In this document: positions 7,788 to 14,907 of the stretch, one piece after another
Numbering within the stretch: the first letter of the stretch is position 1
Layout: every line of letters begins with the position of its first letter
Origin: JBBDNT01 sp040877445
Lineage (GTDB): Bacteria > Planctomycetota > Planctomycetia > Planctomycetales > Planctomycetaceae
Direction: 5' to 3'
DNA: 26,802 nucleotides
Assembly (NCBI GenBank): GCA_040877445.1
Contig: JBBDNT010000143.1
Location: forward strand, 1-26,802
Position numbers and translations under genes: made by a program
The notes under the pieces: model-generated
Databases searched by the model: none
Told to the model about the DNA's origin: nothing
What the model saw: the letters and a program-made list of their open reading frames with translations, nothing else

Positions 7788-8096
7788 ATGCCGAACACCA
7801 GCAGCGCCAAGAAAGCCCTTCGCAAGAACGTCAAGCGCCGGCAGTTGAACCGCACCCAGCGGTCGACGCTGCGGACCGCGATCAAGAAGTTCCGGGCGGC
7901 CGTCGAATCGGGCGACGCCGAGGCGAGCGGCGCGGCGTATCGCGAAGCGGTCCGCAAGCTGGACCAGGCGGCGGCCAAGCGGTTGATCCACAAGAACACC
8001 GCCGCCCGCGCGAAATCGCGGCTGTCGCGGCATCTGCCCGCCCAGCCCGCCGCTTCCACGAGTGCGGCCCCGGCGGCGACCGCCCCCGCCGAGTGA
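7788..8096 (+). CDS. rpsT: 30S ribosomal protein S20
   Basis: 102 residues. The S20 helical bundle is clear: MPNTSSAKKALRKNVKRR, then LNRTQRSTLRTAIKKF, and KRLIHKNTAARAKSRLSRHL. It binds 16S rRNA in the 30S subunit body. It carries an Ala/Pro/Thr/Ser-rich tail (about residues 85-102) beyond the normal S20 end, an extension without basic residues. The 8107 gene starts 10 bases after its stop, so the two may be cotranscribed. Confidence 0.97.
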   Translation: MPNTSSAKKALRKNVKRRQLNRTQRSTLRTAIKKFRAAVESGDAEASGAAYREAVRKLDQAAAKRLIHKNTAARAKSRLSRHLPAQPAASTSAAPAATAPAE

Positions 8097-8106
8097 AGGA
8101 CGCCGC

Positions 8107-9045
8107 TTGAAGAGGTTCGCGTTCCTCGCCCGCTGCCTGGCGACCGCATTCCTCGCGATCCCTTCGATCGGCGTCGCCCAAGAGGAGTTCGACCCGGCGA
8201 CGCTCAAGCCGTTCACCGCCGGCGAGAAGTATCTGGGCGAACACGAAACCGGACTGTATTCCGGCGGCAAGAACGAAATTCCCGAGGCGCATCGCCGCGC
8301 GGGGGAACGCCTCGCCGCCACGATTCAGCCGCTCGACGTGGAGGGCAACCCCGATCCCGAGAAGGGGCGGATCGTCGCCGTCTCGATGGGACATTCCAAC
8401 GTCCGCGAGTATTTCAACGCCTTCGCCGCGCACCTGCAGACCCGCGACGACCTGCACCCGCGGTTCGAGTTCTTCAACTGCGGCGTGGGCGGGCAGATCG
8501 TTCCCCGCATGATGACCTTCCGCGGCGGAACGTGGCAAGCGGTCGAGCAAGTCGCGCGACGACCCGGCTATTCCCCGAAGCAGGTGCAGGTGCTGTTTCT
8601 GCACCCGACCACCAACACCGGAAATCGCCGCGCCAACGCCCCCGAGCCGACGTTTCCCGAGATGTCCGAGCAGATGACCGACGATCTGCGGAAGATCCTC
8701 GAGCGCTTCGTCGAGACCTACCCGAACGTGAAGATCGCGTATCTCACGAGCGACGGCTATCGCGGCCTCGCCCGGCAGGAACCGTTCGTTTGGTGGGAGG
8801 CGTTCGCGATCAAGTGGCTGATTCAGGCGCAGATCGAGGGGAAGGAAGGGACCGCCTTCGAAGGCCCGGACCGCAAGCTCCCCTGGCTGCAATGGGGGCC
8901 GTACATCTGGGACAGTTCGTGGACCCGCGAGCAACTCCGCGACGGAGTGCATCCTTCCGACAAGGGGAAGGCGGTGTTCGTCGAGAAGTATTGGGGGATC
9001 CTGAAGGAAGACCCGGTCGCCCAGCCGTGGATGTTCGCGAAGTAG
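8107..9045 (+). CDS. Secreted SGNH/GDSL-like hydrolase
   Basis: 312 residues from a TTG at 8107; this start gives a clean signal peptide (KRFAFLARC then hydrophobic core, likely cleavage after GVAQ) and sits 10 bases after rpsT. An in-frame ATG at 8062 would overlap rpsT. SGNH blocks are recognisable: SMGHSNV (S97 as nucleophile candidate), NCGVGGQ (G128), HPTTNTG (N170 or N173) and RDGVHPS (D279 and H282, block V). Such enzymes act on ester or acetyl groups of sugars, lipids or peptidoglycan. Block I is GHS in place of GDS, so chemistry is not certain. The protein is Trp-rich near the C-terminus. The substrate cannot be told from the sequence. Confidence 0.75.
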   Translation: MKRFAFLARCLATAFLAIPSIGVAQEEFDPATLKPFTAGEKYLGEHETGLYSGGKNEIPEAHRRAGERLAATIQPLDVEGNPDPEKGRIVAVSMGHSNVREYFNAFAAHLQTRDDLHPRFEFFNCGVGGQIVPRMMTFRGGTWQAVEQVARRPGYSPKQVQVLFLHPTTNTGNRRANAPEPTFPEMSEQMTDDLRKILERFVETYPNVKIAYLTSDGYRGLARQEPFVWWEAFAIKWLIQAQIEGKEGTAFEGPDRKLPWLQWGPYIWDSSWTREQLRDGVHPSDKGKAVFVEKYWGILKEDPVAQPWMFAK

Positions 9046-9059
9046 GCGAGCACGCGAAC

Positions 9060-9097
9060 CGCGTAGGACGCCTTCGATCTGGACGAGGTACTACGCG
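9060..9097. terminator. Weak hairpin between convergent genes
   Basis: CGCGTAG (9060-9066) pairs with CTACGCG (9091-9097) in the 54-base gap between the SGNH gene and the anti-sigma gene, which converge here. There is no T-tract. A bidirectional terminator is possible but weakly supported. Confidence 0.25.
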
Positions 9098-9099
9098 CG

Positions 9100-9996
9100 T
9101 CACACGGGGTCGAACCGCAGCGCCCGATCCAGGCGTTCGGGTTGCGCCGCTCCGCCGCGAACGCCGCACACGTAGACCAGATCCCCTTCGGTCCAGGCGA
9201 CGACCGTGACCCCTCCCGCGCTTGGATACAGCCCGCCATGCGGATCGAAGCGGGTCACCGTCGGGGGGTCGGCGATTCGCGATTTGGGGATCGCGATCAC
9301 GACCCCGCTGACCATCGAAGCGCCGCTGCCCAGTCGGAACGCGTAGATCGCCGCCAGATGGGGGCGGCCGCTTCGGGCGGAGCCCGTCGGATGCTCGATG
9401 CCGTAGGGATCCGTGAACTCGATCCTCCCGCTCCAACCCGCGGGGGGGAACGCGGCGAAGTTCTCGTCGAACCTGTCCAGGCGGCCGATGTCGGCGACCG
9501 TCCACTCCGCTTCGTCGTGCCAGTCCGCGGTGGCGAACGTTTCCGGTCCCCGGTTCCCCCACCAGAGGCCGACGGCCACGCACAGCGCGATCGCCGTCGC
9601 CACTGCCGCCGCCCACCCGCGGATCGACCGCCGCCGCCGCGGAGTCGCGATCGCGGCGACCGCCGGCCGCGATGTCGATTCGCCCGGCAATGTCGGCTCG
9701 ACGACCGCTTCCGGCACGTCGTCGCTCGCGCTCGCGGGCGGCGCGATCGACAGGGACGCGAACAGCCGGTCCCGCAAATCGTCCGGCACGAAAACGTCCC
9801 GCATCGCGGCGGCGATCTCGCGGTCTCGCTTCTGGATGGCGGCGAACGCGTTGCGGCAGCGGGGGCATTCTTCGAGGTGCGCCCGGGCCGCGCTCATCTC
9901 GGAAGGTTCCGCCGCATCGACCGCGCGCGGCGCATCGCCGGCCGCGGCGGGCGGCGAAACGCATTCCAGATATTCCAGGGCGGTGCGGCAGTGCAT
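9100..9996 (-). CDS. Zinc-binding anti-sigma factor with one membrane segment
   Basis: 298 residues. The N-terminal ZAS-type motif is HLEECPRC (H40, C44, C47), the signature of zinc-associated anti-sigma domains that hold ECF sigma factors inactive at the membrane. A basic cluster RRRRSIRGW (120-128) and a hydrophobic segment (128-147) form one transmembrane helix. The periplasmic C-terminal part (150-298) has no domain I recognise; it is rich in Gly, Asp and aromatic residues and looks beta-stranded, a plausible sensing domain. The start ATG (9996) is 16 bases after the sigma-factor stop, the usual sigma/anti-sigma operon order. Confidence 0.85.
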   Translation of the reverse strand: MHCRTALEYLECVSPPAAAGDAPRAVDAAEPSEMSAARAHLEECPRCRNAFAAIQKRDREIAAAMRDVFVPDDLRDRLFASLSIAPPASASDDVPEAVVEPTLPGESTSRPAVAAIATPRRRRSIRGWAAAVATAIALCVAVGLWWGNRGPETFATADWHDEAEWTVADIGRLDRFDENFAAFPPAGWSGRIEFTDPYGIEHPTGSARSGRPHLAAIYAFRLGSGASMVSGVVIAIPKSRIADPPTVTRFDPHGGLYPSAGGVTVVAWTEGDLVYVCGVRGGAAQPERLDRALRFDPV

Positions 9997-10012
9997 GATT
10001 CTCTCCGACTCG

Positions 10013-10546
10013 TCAGGCGGATTCCGTTCGGCCTGGCGGCAACTCGGCGGTCGCCGGCTCCCGCATCGCCAGTCGCTCGCGCAAGTGGCTTTTGGCGCGG
10101 GCCAGTCGGCTCATGACGGTGCCGACCGGCGTTTCCATTCGTTCCGCGATTTCGCGATAGGTGAATTCCTCGAAATAGAACAGGATCAGCGGGGTGCGGA
10201 ATTCCTCGGGCAGTTCGTTCAGCGCGGCTTGAAGCTCCTCGCGATCGATCGGCGCGTTCTCGGTGTCGGCGGGTTCGGCCACACGGTCGAGCGAGACCGC
10301 GGCATGTCCGTTGCCATCCCGCAGCTCCTTCAAGTAGGCGTTCCGCACGATGGCGCACAGCCAACCCTTGGCCCGTTCGGGTTCGCGCAACTGGTCGAGC
10401 TTCCGCTGCGCGGTGAGAAAGGCCTGTTGCGTCAGGTCTTCCGCCTCGCACGCGGAGCCGCTCAGCCGGCAGGCGTACCGATAGACCAAGGCGTAATGCT
10501 CCTCGACGAGCATGGCCAGGTCGATGGGTTGCCCACCATCGTGCAT
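10013..10546 (-). CDS. ECF-family RNA polymerase sigma factor
   Basis: 177 residues from ATG 10546. Region 2 runs from LVEEHYALVYRYACRLSG through ACEAEDLTQQAFLTA (the D-x-x-Q-x-x-F core of region 2.2-2.3) to RAKGWLCAIVRNAYL. Region 4 has LNELPEEFRTPLILFYFEEFTYREIAERM followed by TPVGTVMSRLARAKSHLRERL (helix-turn-helix that reads the -35). There is no region 3, as expected for ECF factors. It is likely controlled by the membrane anti-sigma factor encoded next. A divergent lipoprotein gene lies across a 212-base gap holding GGAA-type palindromes, which could be autoregulated promoters. Confidence 0.93.
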   Translation of the reverse strand: MHDGGQPIDLAMLVEEHYALVYRYACRLSGSACEAEDLTQQAFLTAQRKLDQLREPERAKGWLCAIVRNAYLKELRDGNGHAAVSLDRVAEPADTENAPIDREELQAALNELPEEFRTPLILFYFEEFTYREIAERMETPVGTVMSRLARAKSHLRERLAMREPATAELPPGRTESA

Positions 10547-10758
10547 GACAGTCCCTACCACTTCGGATGCGCCGGGAAGCGGAATTATTCCCGCTTGAAC
10601 GATGTCGGCCGCGGAATTCGACCGGATGGGAACGGTTCCGTATTCGGATATCCACCGAGCATAAGCGGGTTGCAACCGAATGTCCAATTCGGGATGATCC
10701 GAAACGGACTTGGAGCCGACGATTTCCAGTGGCGTCTTTCCCGCAGGAGCGATCGAAG
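10547..10758. promoter_or_regulatory. Divergent control region between the sigma factor and a lipoprotein gene
   Basis: Two palindrome-like sites: AAGCGGAATTATTCCCGCTT (10577-10596, arms AAGCGG/CCGCTT) and GGAACGGTTCC (10629-10639). GGAAC and GGAAT cores resemble ECF -35 elements, so either strand could be read by the neighbouring sigma factor. The stretch is locally richer in A+T than the genes on either side. Assignment as promoter is inferred. Confidence 0.4.
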
Positions 10759-10944
10759 ATGAAGAAGTTGCTGTCCCTGGTGGTGCTGCTTGGCCTGTCG
10801 CCCCTGTTCGCCGGTTGCGGTGACGACGCGCCGCCGCCCGCCGATCCGGTCCCCGAGACCGATCTCGGCGGCGGTTCCGACGATCCCGGCGCGCTCGATC
10901 CGCTTCCGACCACCACGCCGGAAAGCGGCAGCGGCACGAACTGA
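10759..10944 (+). CDS. Small lipoprotein, function unknown
   Basis: 61 residues. A good ribosome-binding site AGGAG (10745-10749) precedes ATG 10759. KK at the N-terminus, a Leu/Val-rich core and lipobox LFAGC give acyl Cys20. The mature part is only about 42 residues, acidic, Pro/Gly/Ser/Thr-rich and without helix or Cys, so probably disordered. It diverges from an ECF sigma operon and may be part of its regulon. Such short disordered lipoproteins are common in planctomycetes; no function is assigned. Confidence 0.75.
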   Translation: MKKLLSLVVLLGLSPLFAGCGDDAPPPADPVPETDLGGGSDDPGALDPLPTTTPESGSGTN

Positions 10945-11008
10945 CCATTTCCGCGCGTCGCTGTTCGCTCGACAACCGGGCCGGATCGGCTAAGCTGGAA
11001 TCCGGCTG

Positions 11009-11058
11009 GGCGCCACGCCCCGACGCGCTGGGAAGGCATGCGCGTCGGGGGCCGCGCC
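11009..11058. terminator. Strong GC hairpin downstream of the small lipoprotein gene
   Basis: CCCCGACGCGC (11018-11028) pairs perfectly with GCGCGTCGGGG (11040-11050) around an 11-base loop; an outer GGCGC/GCGCC pair (11009-11013, 11054-11058) extends it. The following bases CCCTTTG are only weakly T-rich. It could end lipoprotein transcription 65 bases after the stop codon. Confidence 0.45.
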
Positions 11059-11283
11059 CTTTGCACTGCAATCGTCTCACTTTCGTTCGTCGTGCGCGAA
11101 AATGTGCCGCCGCGACGGACTTGAGGGACGGAAAAATGAGAATGAGAATGAGAACGAGAGATGTTTCCCGCATGCCGGCCGCGGCAGGTCGTTCGTTTCG
11201 TCCCGAACCGTTCCCGGATGAAGGAAGGTGCGGAAGCGTGCCACGACCGCCGAGGGTGGAACGCTGCGTAAAGCTCTTGACTG

Positions 11284-11354
11284 CGTCTTCGCGGCCTTTG
11301 CGTGCTTCTGTTCAGGCGAGAATCGAACAGAAGCACGCCAAGAGCGCGAAGACG
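11284..11354. repeat. Long inverted repeat, 10 + 14 bp perfect stems
   Basis: Outer arms CGTCTTCGCG (11284-11293) / CGCGAAGACG (11345-11354) and inner arms GCGTGCTTCTGTTC (11300-11313) / GAACAGAAGCACGC (11325-11338) around an 11-base loop. The 6-base interior segments still share CTT/AAG. About 27 of 30 positions pair. No ORF or transposase is associated; it may be a cruciform-forming palindromic repeat or a deleted mobile element. Confidence 0.8.
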
Positions 11355-11563
11355 AGCGGGGCGATGCCGCAGCGAAAATGCTTCTGCCGTCGTTCTTCAG
11401 CTCATCTTTCCTTCCTGTATTTTTCCGTCTTCGATTTTTCTGTCTCGTTTCGCGTTCGGTTGCGGCTTCGCCGCGCCGTGGACTTAGGGCGTGCGACCCC
11501 GCATCGTCCAGGTTGCTTCCGCGCGATCTCCGAATCTTTCTCCGCTTACTCCAGGAGCTTTCG

Positions 11564-12229
11564 ATGACCGGCATTCATCGCGGTTGTTCGCTTCTCGTTC
11601 TGTTCGCCGCCGCGGTCGGTTGCGGCTTTCAAACCGGGGCCGCGCAGAACGGCGTCAATCTCGCGCCGGCCGCCGCGGAAGACGTTCCGGGCGAACCGTT
11701 CCGCGTGAAGTTCGAAACGACGAAGGGCGATTTCGTCGTCGAGGTGCATCCCGAGTGGGCGCCGCACGGTGCGAAGCGGCTCCGCACGCTCGTCGAAGAG
11801 AAGTTTTACGACGACGTCGCCTTCTTCCGCGTGATCGACGGGTTCATGGCCCAGTTCGGCATGAGCGGCGATCCGGAGGTCCATAAGAAGTGGGGCGACA
11901 ACAACTTCTCCGACGATCCGGTGAAGGAATCGAACGTTCGCGGCCACGTCACCTTCGCCCAGACCGCCGCCCCCAACTCGCGCTCCACGCAGTTGTTCAT
12001 CAACTACGGCGACAACAGCCGCCTCGACCGCGACCGCTTCGCCCCCGTCGGGAAGGTGGTCGAAGGCATGGACGTGGTCGACAAGCTTCATAGCGGATAC
12101 GGCGAACGTCCCAACCAGGGGACGATCGCCAGCCGCGGCAACGCATATCTCAAAGAACGGTTCCCCAATCTGGACTACATCAAGACGGCGCGGATCGTGG
12201 AGGAGGAGAAGAAGGATGAGGAGAAGTAA
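11564..12229 (+). CDS. Cyclophilin-type peptidyl-prolyl isomerase, lipoprotein
   Basis: 221 residues from ATG 11564, with AGGAG 6 bases upstream. Lipobox AAVGC gives acyl Cys20. The cyclophilin fold follows: FETTKGDFVVEVHPEWAP (family start), FYDDVAFFRVIDGFMAQFG (the F-x-R-V-I-x-x-F-M-x-Q catalytic strand with R and Q), GHVTFAQT with N and S (A-N/S-R-S-Q core) and LFINYGDN, then FAPVGKVVEGMDVVDKL. It catalyses prolyl cis/trans isomerisation and should act at the periplasmic side of a membrane. The C-terminus is a charged EEEKKDEEK tail. The region downstream holds REP-like repeats. Confident family call. Confidence 0.93.
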   Translation: MTGIHRGCSLLVLFAAAVGCGFQTGAAQNGVNLAPAAAEDVPGEPFRVKFETTKGDFVVEVHPEWAPHGAKRLRTLVEEKFYDDVAFFRVIDGFMAQFGMSGDPEVHKKWGDNNFSDDPVKESNVRGHVTFAQTAAPNSRSTQLFINYGDNSRLDRDRFAPVGKVVEGMDVVDKLHSGYGERPNQGTIASRGNAYLKERFPNLDYIKTARIVEEEKKDEEK

Positions 12230-12280
12230 GGGGGCGGCGTGAAAATCATCGACCGGTGGCCTCCGCAGATACGCGCCTTC

Positions 12281-12418
12281 CGTCATTCCCGCGCAGGCGG
12301 GAATCCAACAATCGCCAAGGCGGCTACCCGTGTGATCCCCGTCCGCGCATCCTATGGATTCCCGCCTTCGCGGGAATGACGCGCGCGGGCGCCTTCCCGT
12401 CATTCCCGCGCGGGCGAC
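12281..12418. repeat. REP-like palindromic repeat doublet plus a third half
   Basis: The left unit 12281-12307 (CGTCATTCCCGCG...GGCGGGAATCCA) and right unit 12355-12381 are inverted copies matching at 26 of 27 positions; each also folds on itself through CCCGC/GCGGG. A third partial copy (CGTCATTCCCGCGCGGGCG) starts at 12399. It occupies nearly the whole gap between the cyclophilin and purN genes, which converge. The same unit recurs inside the element at 13435-13586. Widespread GTCATTCCCGCG elements of this type are known from many bacteria. Confidence 0.85.
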
Positions 12419-12484
12419 TTCCCTCACGGTCGCGGCACGATCCGCGGGCGTCGGCTGACGGTCGAATCAATCCCCGCCGCTGCC

Positions 12485-13144
12485 CTACCCAACCGGCAAC
12501 ACGCGCACGCGGCGGCCGTCGATCTCCAGCCGGCCGGCCGCGAACAGGCGCACCGCCTCGGGGTACGCTTCGCACTCCGCGGCGAACACGCGGGCGGCAA
12601 GCGTCGCCGGCGTGTCGTCGTCTTCCACCGGCACGCAACGCTGCACGATGATCGGCCCGTGGTCGTATTCGTTGTCGGCGAAGTGGACCGTGCAGCCGGA
12701 GACTTTCGCCCCGCGCTCGAGCGCCGCCGCGTGCACGCGCTCGCCGTAGTATCCCTTGCCGCAGAAGGCCGGCACGAGGGCCGGGTGAATGTTCATCACC
12801 CGGTGGCGGAAGTCGGCCGGAATCCTCAACAGCAACAGATAACCGGCCAGCACGATCAGATCGACCCGCGCCGCGCGGAGCCGCTCGAACACCGCGTCGC
12901 TGAACGCTTCCAGCGAGTCGAACTCCTGGCGGCGAATCACGTCGCACGGAATGCCCGCGGCTTCGGTCTTGGCGATCCCGCCGCAATCCGCCCGGCTGGC
13001 AATGACGATCGGAATCTCCGCGGCGAGCGTGCCGGCTTCAATCTCCCGCACGAAGTTCGCCAACGTCGTCCCCCCGCCGGAGATGAGCACCCCCAGTCGC
13101 ACGGGACGATCGAGAGCAGCGGGGAGAGGACGCTCGGCGGGCAT
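12485..13144 (-). CDS. purN: Phosphoribosylglycinamide formyltransferase
   Basis: 219 residues. It transfers a formyl group from 10-formyl-tetrahydrofolate to GAR in step 3 of purine synthesis. Near the N-terminus LGVLISGGGTTLANF (17-31) matches the phosphate-binding loop. The catalytic triad is visible: N118 and H120 in MNIHPALVPAF and D161 in NEYDHGPII, with SGCTVHF before it. GYLLLLRIP (101-109) is the folate-side segment. The length matches the family. Odd points: the loop reads SGGGTT in place of the usual SGSGSN, and the start codon lies only 11 bases from a 13-unit heptamer array, with no clear ribosome-binding site in between. Confidence 0.93.
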   Translation of the reverse strand: MPAERPLPAALDRPVRLGVLISGGGTTLANFVREIEAGTLAAEIPIVIASRADCGGIAKTEAAGIPCDVIRRQEFDSLEAFSDAVFERLRAARVDLIVLAGYLLLLRIPADFRHRVMNIHPALVPAFCGKGYYGERVHAAALERGAKVSGCTVHFADNEYDHGPIIVQRCVPVEDDDTPATLAARVFAAECEAYPEAVRLFAAGRLEIDGRRVRVLPVG

Positions 13145-13155
13145 GGGGGGGAGGC

Positions 13156-13246
13156 AGAAAGAAGAAGGAAGAAAGAAGAAAGAAGAAAGAAGAAGGAAGA
13201 AGGAAGAAGGAAGAAGGAAGAAGGAAGAAGGAAGAAGGAAGAACGA
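13156..13246. repeat. AGAARGA heptamer array, 13 units, upstream of purN
   Basis: Thirteen contiguous 7-base units: AGAAAGA at units 1, 3, 4 and 5, AGAAGGA at units 2 and 6-12, AGAACGA at unit 13. On the purN strand it is a pure-pyrimidine tract ending 11 bases before the ATG. A change in unit number would alter promoter spacing or the leader, and the purine/pyrimidine strand bias allows triplex formation. A 7-base unit is not a multiple of 3, so any reading through it would shift frame. Confidence 0.95.
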
Positions 13247-13420
13247 TCGTCGGGAGTTGGTTGTGGGCTGTCAATCGTGCGCGGTGAATCGCATCGGAAG
13301 CGAATGCGTCACGACACGACGCCATCGCTTGCCCGCGGCGGTGGGAATCGGGAAAATGCGGACGCGCCGTGCCGGTGTTCCGCTTGCTGACGTGCGCGGC
13401 TCATGGCGCTACTTGCTTTT

Positions 13421-13603
13421 CTCCCCCCGTTGACGAGATCGTCCGGCTTTCAACCATCCCCGACCCGTCATGCCCGCGAAGTGCCTGCCCCCAGCGCAGG
13501 CGGGGGCGGGCATCCAGTGGCGGCGCGGACTGGTGCGGCGACTGGATTCCCGCCTTCGCGGGAATGACGGAAAGCCGGACGGTCTCTGACGCGGGAGGCT
13601 CGC
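13421..13603. mobile_element. MITE-like insertion (13435-13586) inside a palindromic repeat
   Basis: Terminal inverted repeats GAGATCGTCCGGCTTT (13435-13450) and AAAGCCGGACGGTCTC (13571-13586) pair at 15 of 16 positions and bound a 152-bp element. Direct repeats TGAC flank it (13431-13434 and 13587-13590). Outside them, CTCCCCCCG (13421-13429) and GCGGGAGGCTCGC (13591-13603) are the two halves of a palindromic repeat found uninterrupted at 21528-21555. The interior holds inverted GTCATGCCCGCG (13467-13478) / CGCGGGAATGAC (13558-13569) units of the REP-like family. It encodes no protein, so it would need a transposase in trans. The other repeat half lies just before the dihydroorotase ribosome-binding site. 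Confidence 0.75.
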
Positions 13604-13616
13604 GTTGGAGTTCTCG

Positions 13617-14858
13617 ATGGCGCACGCCATGATTCTCTCCGGCCGCATCGCCACGCCTGATACCGTTCGCCGTTGCCAGATTCGCATCGATGGCGACAAC
13701 ATCGCCGACGTCGGTTGCGATCTCGGGCGGGTCGATGTCGAGTTTCCCGATTCCTGCCTGATCTTCGCCGGCATGGGGGACATTCACATCCACGCCCGCG
13801 ACGACGTCAGCGGGAAAGAGAACTACAAGGAGGACTTCACCACCGCCGCGGCCGCCGCGGTGCATGGCGGCGTGGTTCACGTGGCGGACATGCCGAACAA
13901 TCCCGCGGCTCCCGTCGACGACGCCAGCTACGCCGCGAAGCAGGCCGTCGTCCGCGAGCGGAACGTGCCGATCCGGATCACGCTGTATGCGGGCATCGGT
14001 CCAGGCACGTCGCCGCTGTCGTTTCCGGTTCCTTACAAGGCGTACATGGGGCCGAGCGTGGGGGACCTGTTCTTCACGTCGCTCGAACAACTCGACGCGA
14101 CGCTGTCGAAGTACCGCGGGCAGAACGTGAGCTTCCACTGCGAGGATCCCGTGCTACTGGAATCGCATCGCGGCGAACCGACGCACGAGCGCCGCCGTCC
14201 GCCGGAATGCGAACTCTCGGCGACGCGGTTCGCCCTGCAGATGATCGAAAAGCACGGCCTCGTCGGCAAGCTGTGCCATTACTCGGTGGAAGAGGGGCTC
14301 CCGCTGATCCGCGCGGCCCGCGCGAAGGGGCTGCCGGTGACCTGCGAGGTCACGCCGCACCATCTGTATTTCGACGAATCGATCATCGACGACGCCAACC
14401 GCGGCCGGATGCAAATGAATCCGCCGCTGCGCACGCGATCCGATCGCGAAGCGATGCTTGCCGCATTGCGCGACGGCATGCTCGATTATCTCGCGACGGA
14501 TCACGCGCCGCACACGCTGGAGGAGAACGCGCGAGGCATCTCCGGGCAGCCGCATCTCGACACCTACGGCCCGTTCGCGACGTGGCTGATCGTCGCGCAG
14601 GGCTTCACGCCGGAGCGGATCGCCGAGGTCTGTTGCGCGAACCCCGGCGACTTCGTGAACCCCTACACGGCCCCGCAACGATTCGGCCGGATCGAGCCGG
14701 GCTACGTCGCCTCGCTCACCGTGCTGAATCTCGAACGCCCGACGGTGATCCGTCGCGAGGATCTGAAGACGAAGTGCGGCTGGTCGCCATTCGAGGGGGT
14801 GACGTTTCCCGGTTCGGTCGAGGCGGTGTACGTGGCGGGGCGGCGGATGGAGGCGTGA
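13617..14858 (+). CDS. pyrC: Dihydroorotase
   Basis: 413 residues from ATG 13617, preceded by TTGGAG at 13605-13610; 13605 (TTG) and 13629 are other possible starts. An amidohydrolase that closes carbamoyl-aspartate to dihydroorotate in pyrimidine synthesis. Metal-site residues are H57 and H59 (DIHIH), a candidate carboxylated K141 (YKAYMG), H174 (FHCED), H221 (CHYS) and D295 (ATDHAPH), with EVTPHHL at 244-250. The usual HxHxR strand reads DIHIHARDD, with Arg61 as substrate-binding candidate. Length and order fit a bacterial dihydroorotase better than allantoinase or dihydropyrimidinase, though a related hydrolase cannot be fully excluded. It is divergent from purN across repeats. Confidence 0.88.
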   Translation: MAHAMILSGRIATPDTVRRCQIRIDGDNIADVGCDLGRVDVEFPDSCLIFAGMGDIHIHARDDVSGKENYKEDFTTAAAAAVHGGVVHVADMPNNPAAPVDDASYAAKQAVVRERNVPIRITLYAGIGPGTSPLSFPVPYKAYMGPSVGDLFFTSLEQLDATLSKYRGQNVSFHCEDPVLLESHRGEPTHERRRPPECELSATRFALQMIEKHGLVGKLCHYSVEEGLPLIRAARAKGLPVTCEVTPHHLYFDESIIDDANRGRMQMNPPLRTRSDREAMLAALRDGMLDYLATDHAPHTLEENARGISGQPHLDTYGPFATWLIVAQGFTPERIAEVCCANPGDFVNPYTAPQRFGRIEPGYVASLTVLNLERPTVIRREDLKTKCGWSPFEGVTFPGSVEAVYVAGRRMEA

Positions 14859-14894
14859 AACCGCGGAAGTGGGGTTGCGACGACTGGGCGATTT

Positions 14895-14907
14895 CCCCAT
14901 GATGGGG
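14895..14907. terminator. Small palindrome after the dihydroorotase gene
   Basis: CCCCAT g ATGGGG (14895-14907), 37 bases past the stop, followed by TTT. It is short for a terminator but well placed. Confidence 0.3.

Larger units (their letters stand above)
10945..11563. repeat. Gene-free region packed with inverted repeats
   Basis: 619 bases with no supported gene. In order: a GC-rich hairpin at 11009-11058; GACGGAAAAAT (11127-11137) with its reverse complement ATTTTTCCGTC at 11419-11429; an (AATGAG)n-like run at 11136-11159; a long cruciform-like inverted repeat at 11284-11354; and a T-rich stretch with ATTTTTCCGTC and ATTTTTCTGTC (11400-11450). The cyclophilin ribosome-binding site AGGAG is at 11553-11557. 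The arms at 11127 and 11419 enclose the 11284-11354 inverted repeat, so the whole stretch may be one composite element. Confidence 0.7.

Noticed and set aside
12281..12418. CRISPR-like array in the REP region
   Set aside because: Units are inverted, not direct, and spacing is irregular; no cas gene nearby.
12951..13433. Lys/Glu/Arg repeat protein read through the heptamer array (KEEGRRK repeats)
   Set aside because: A 7-base array gives a 7-residue repeat in any frame without stops; the upstream part is antisense to purN and composition is that of the DNA repeat only.
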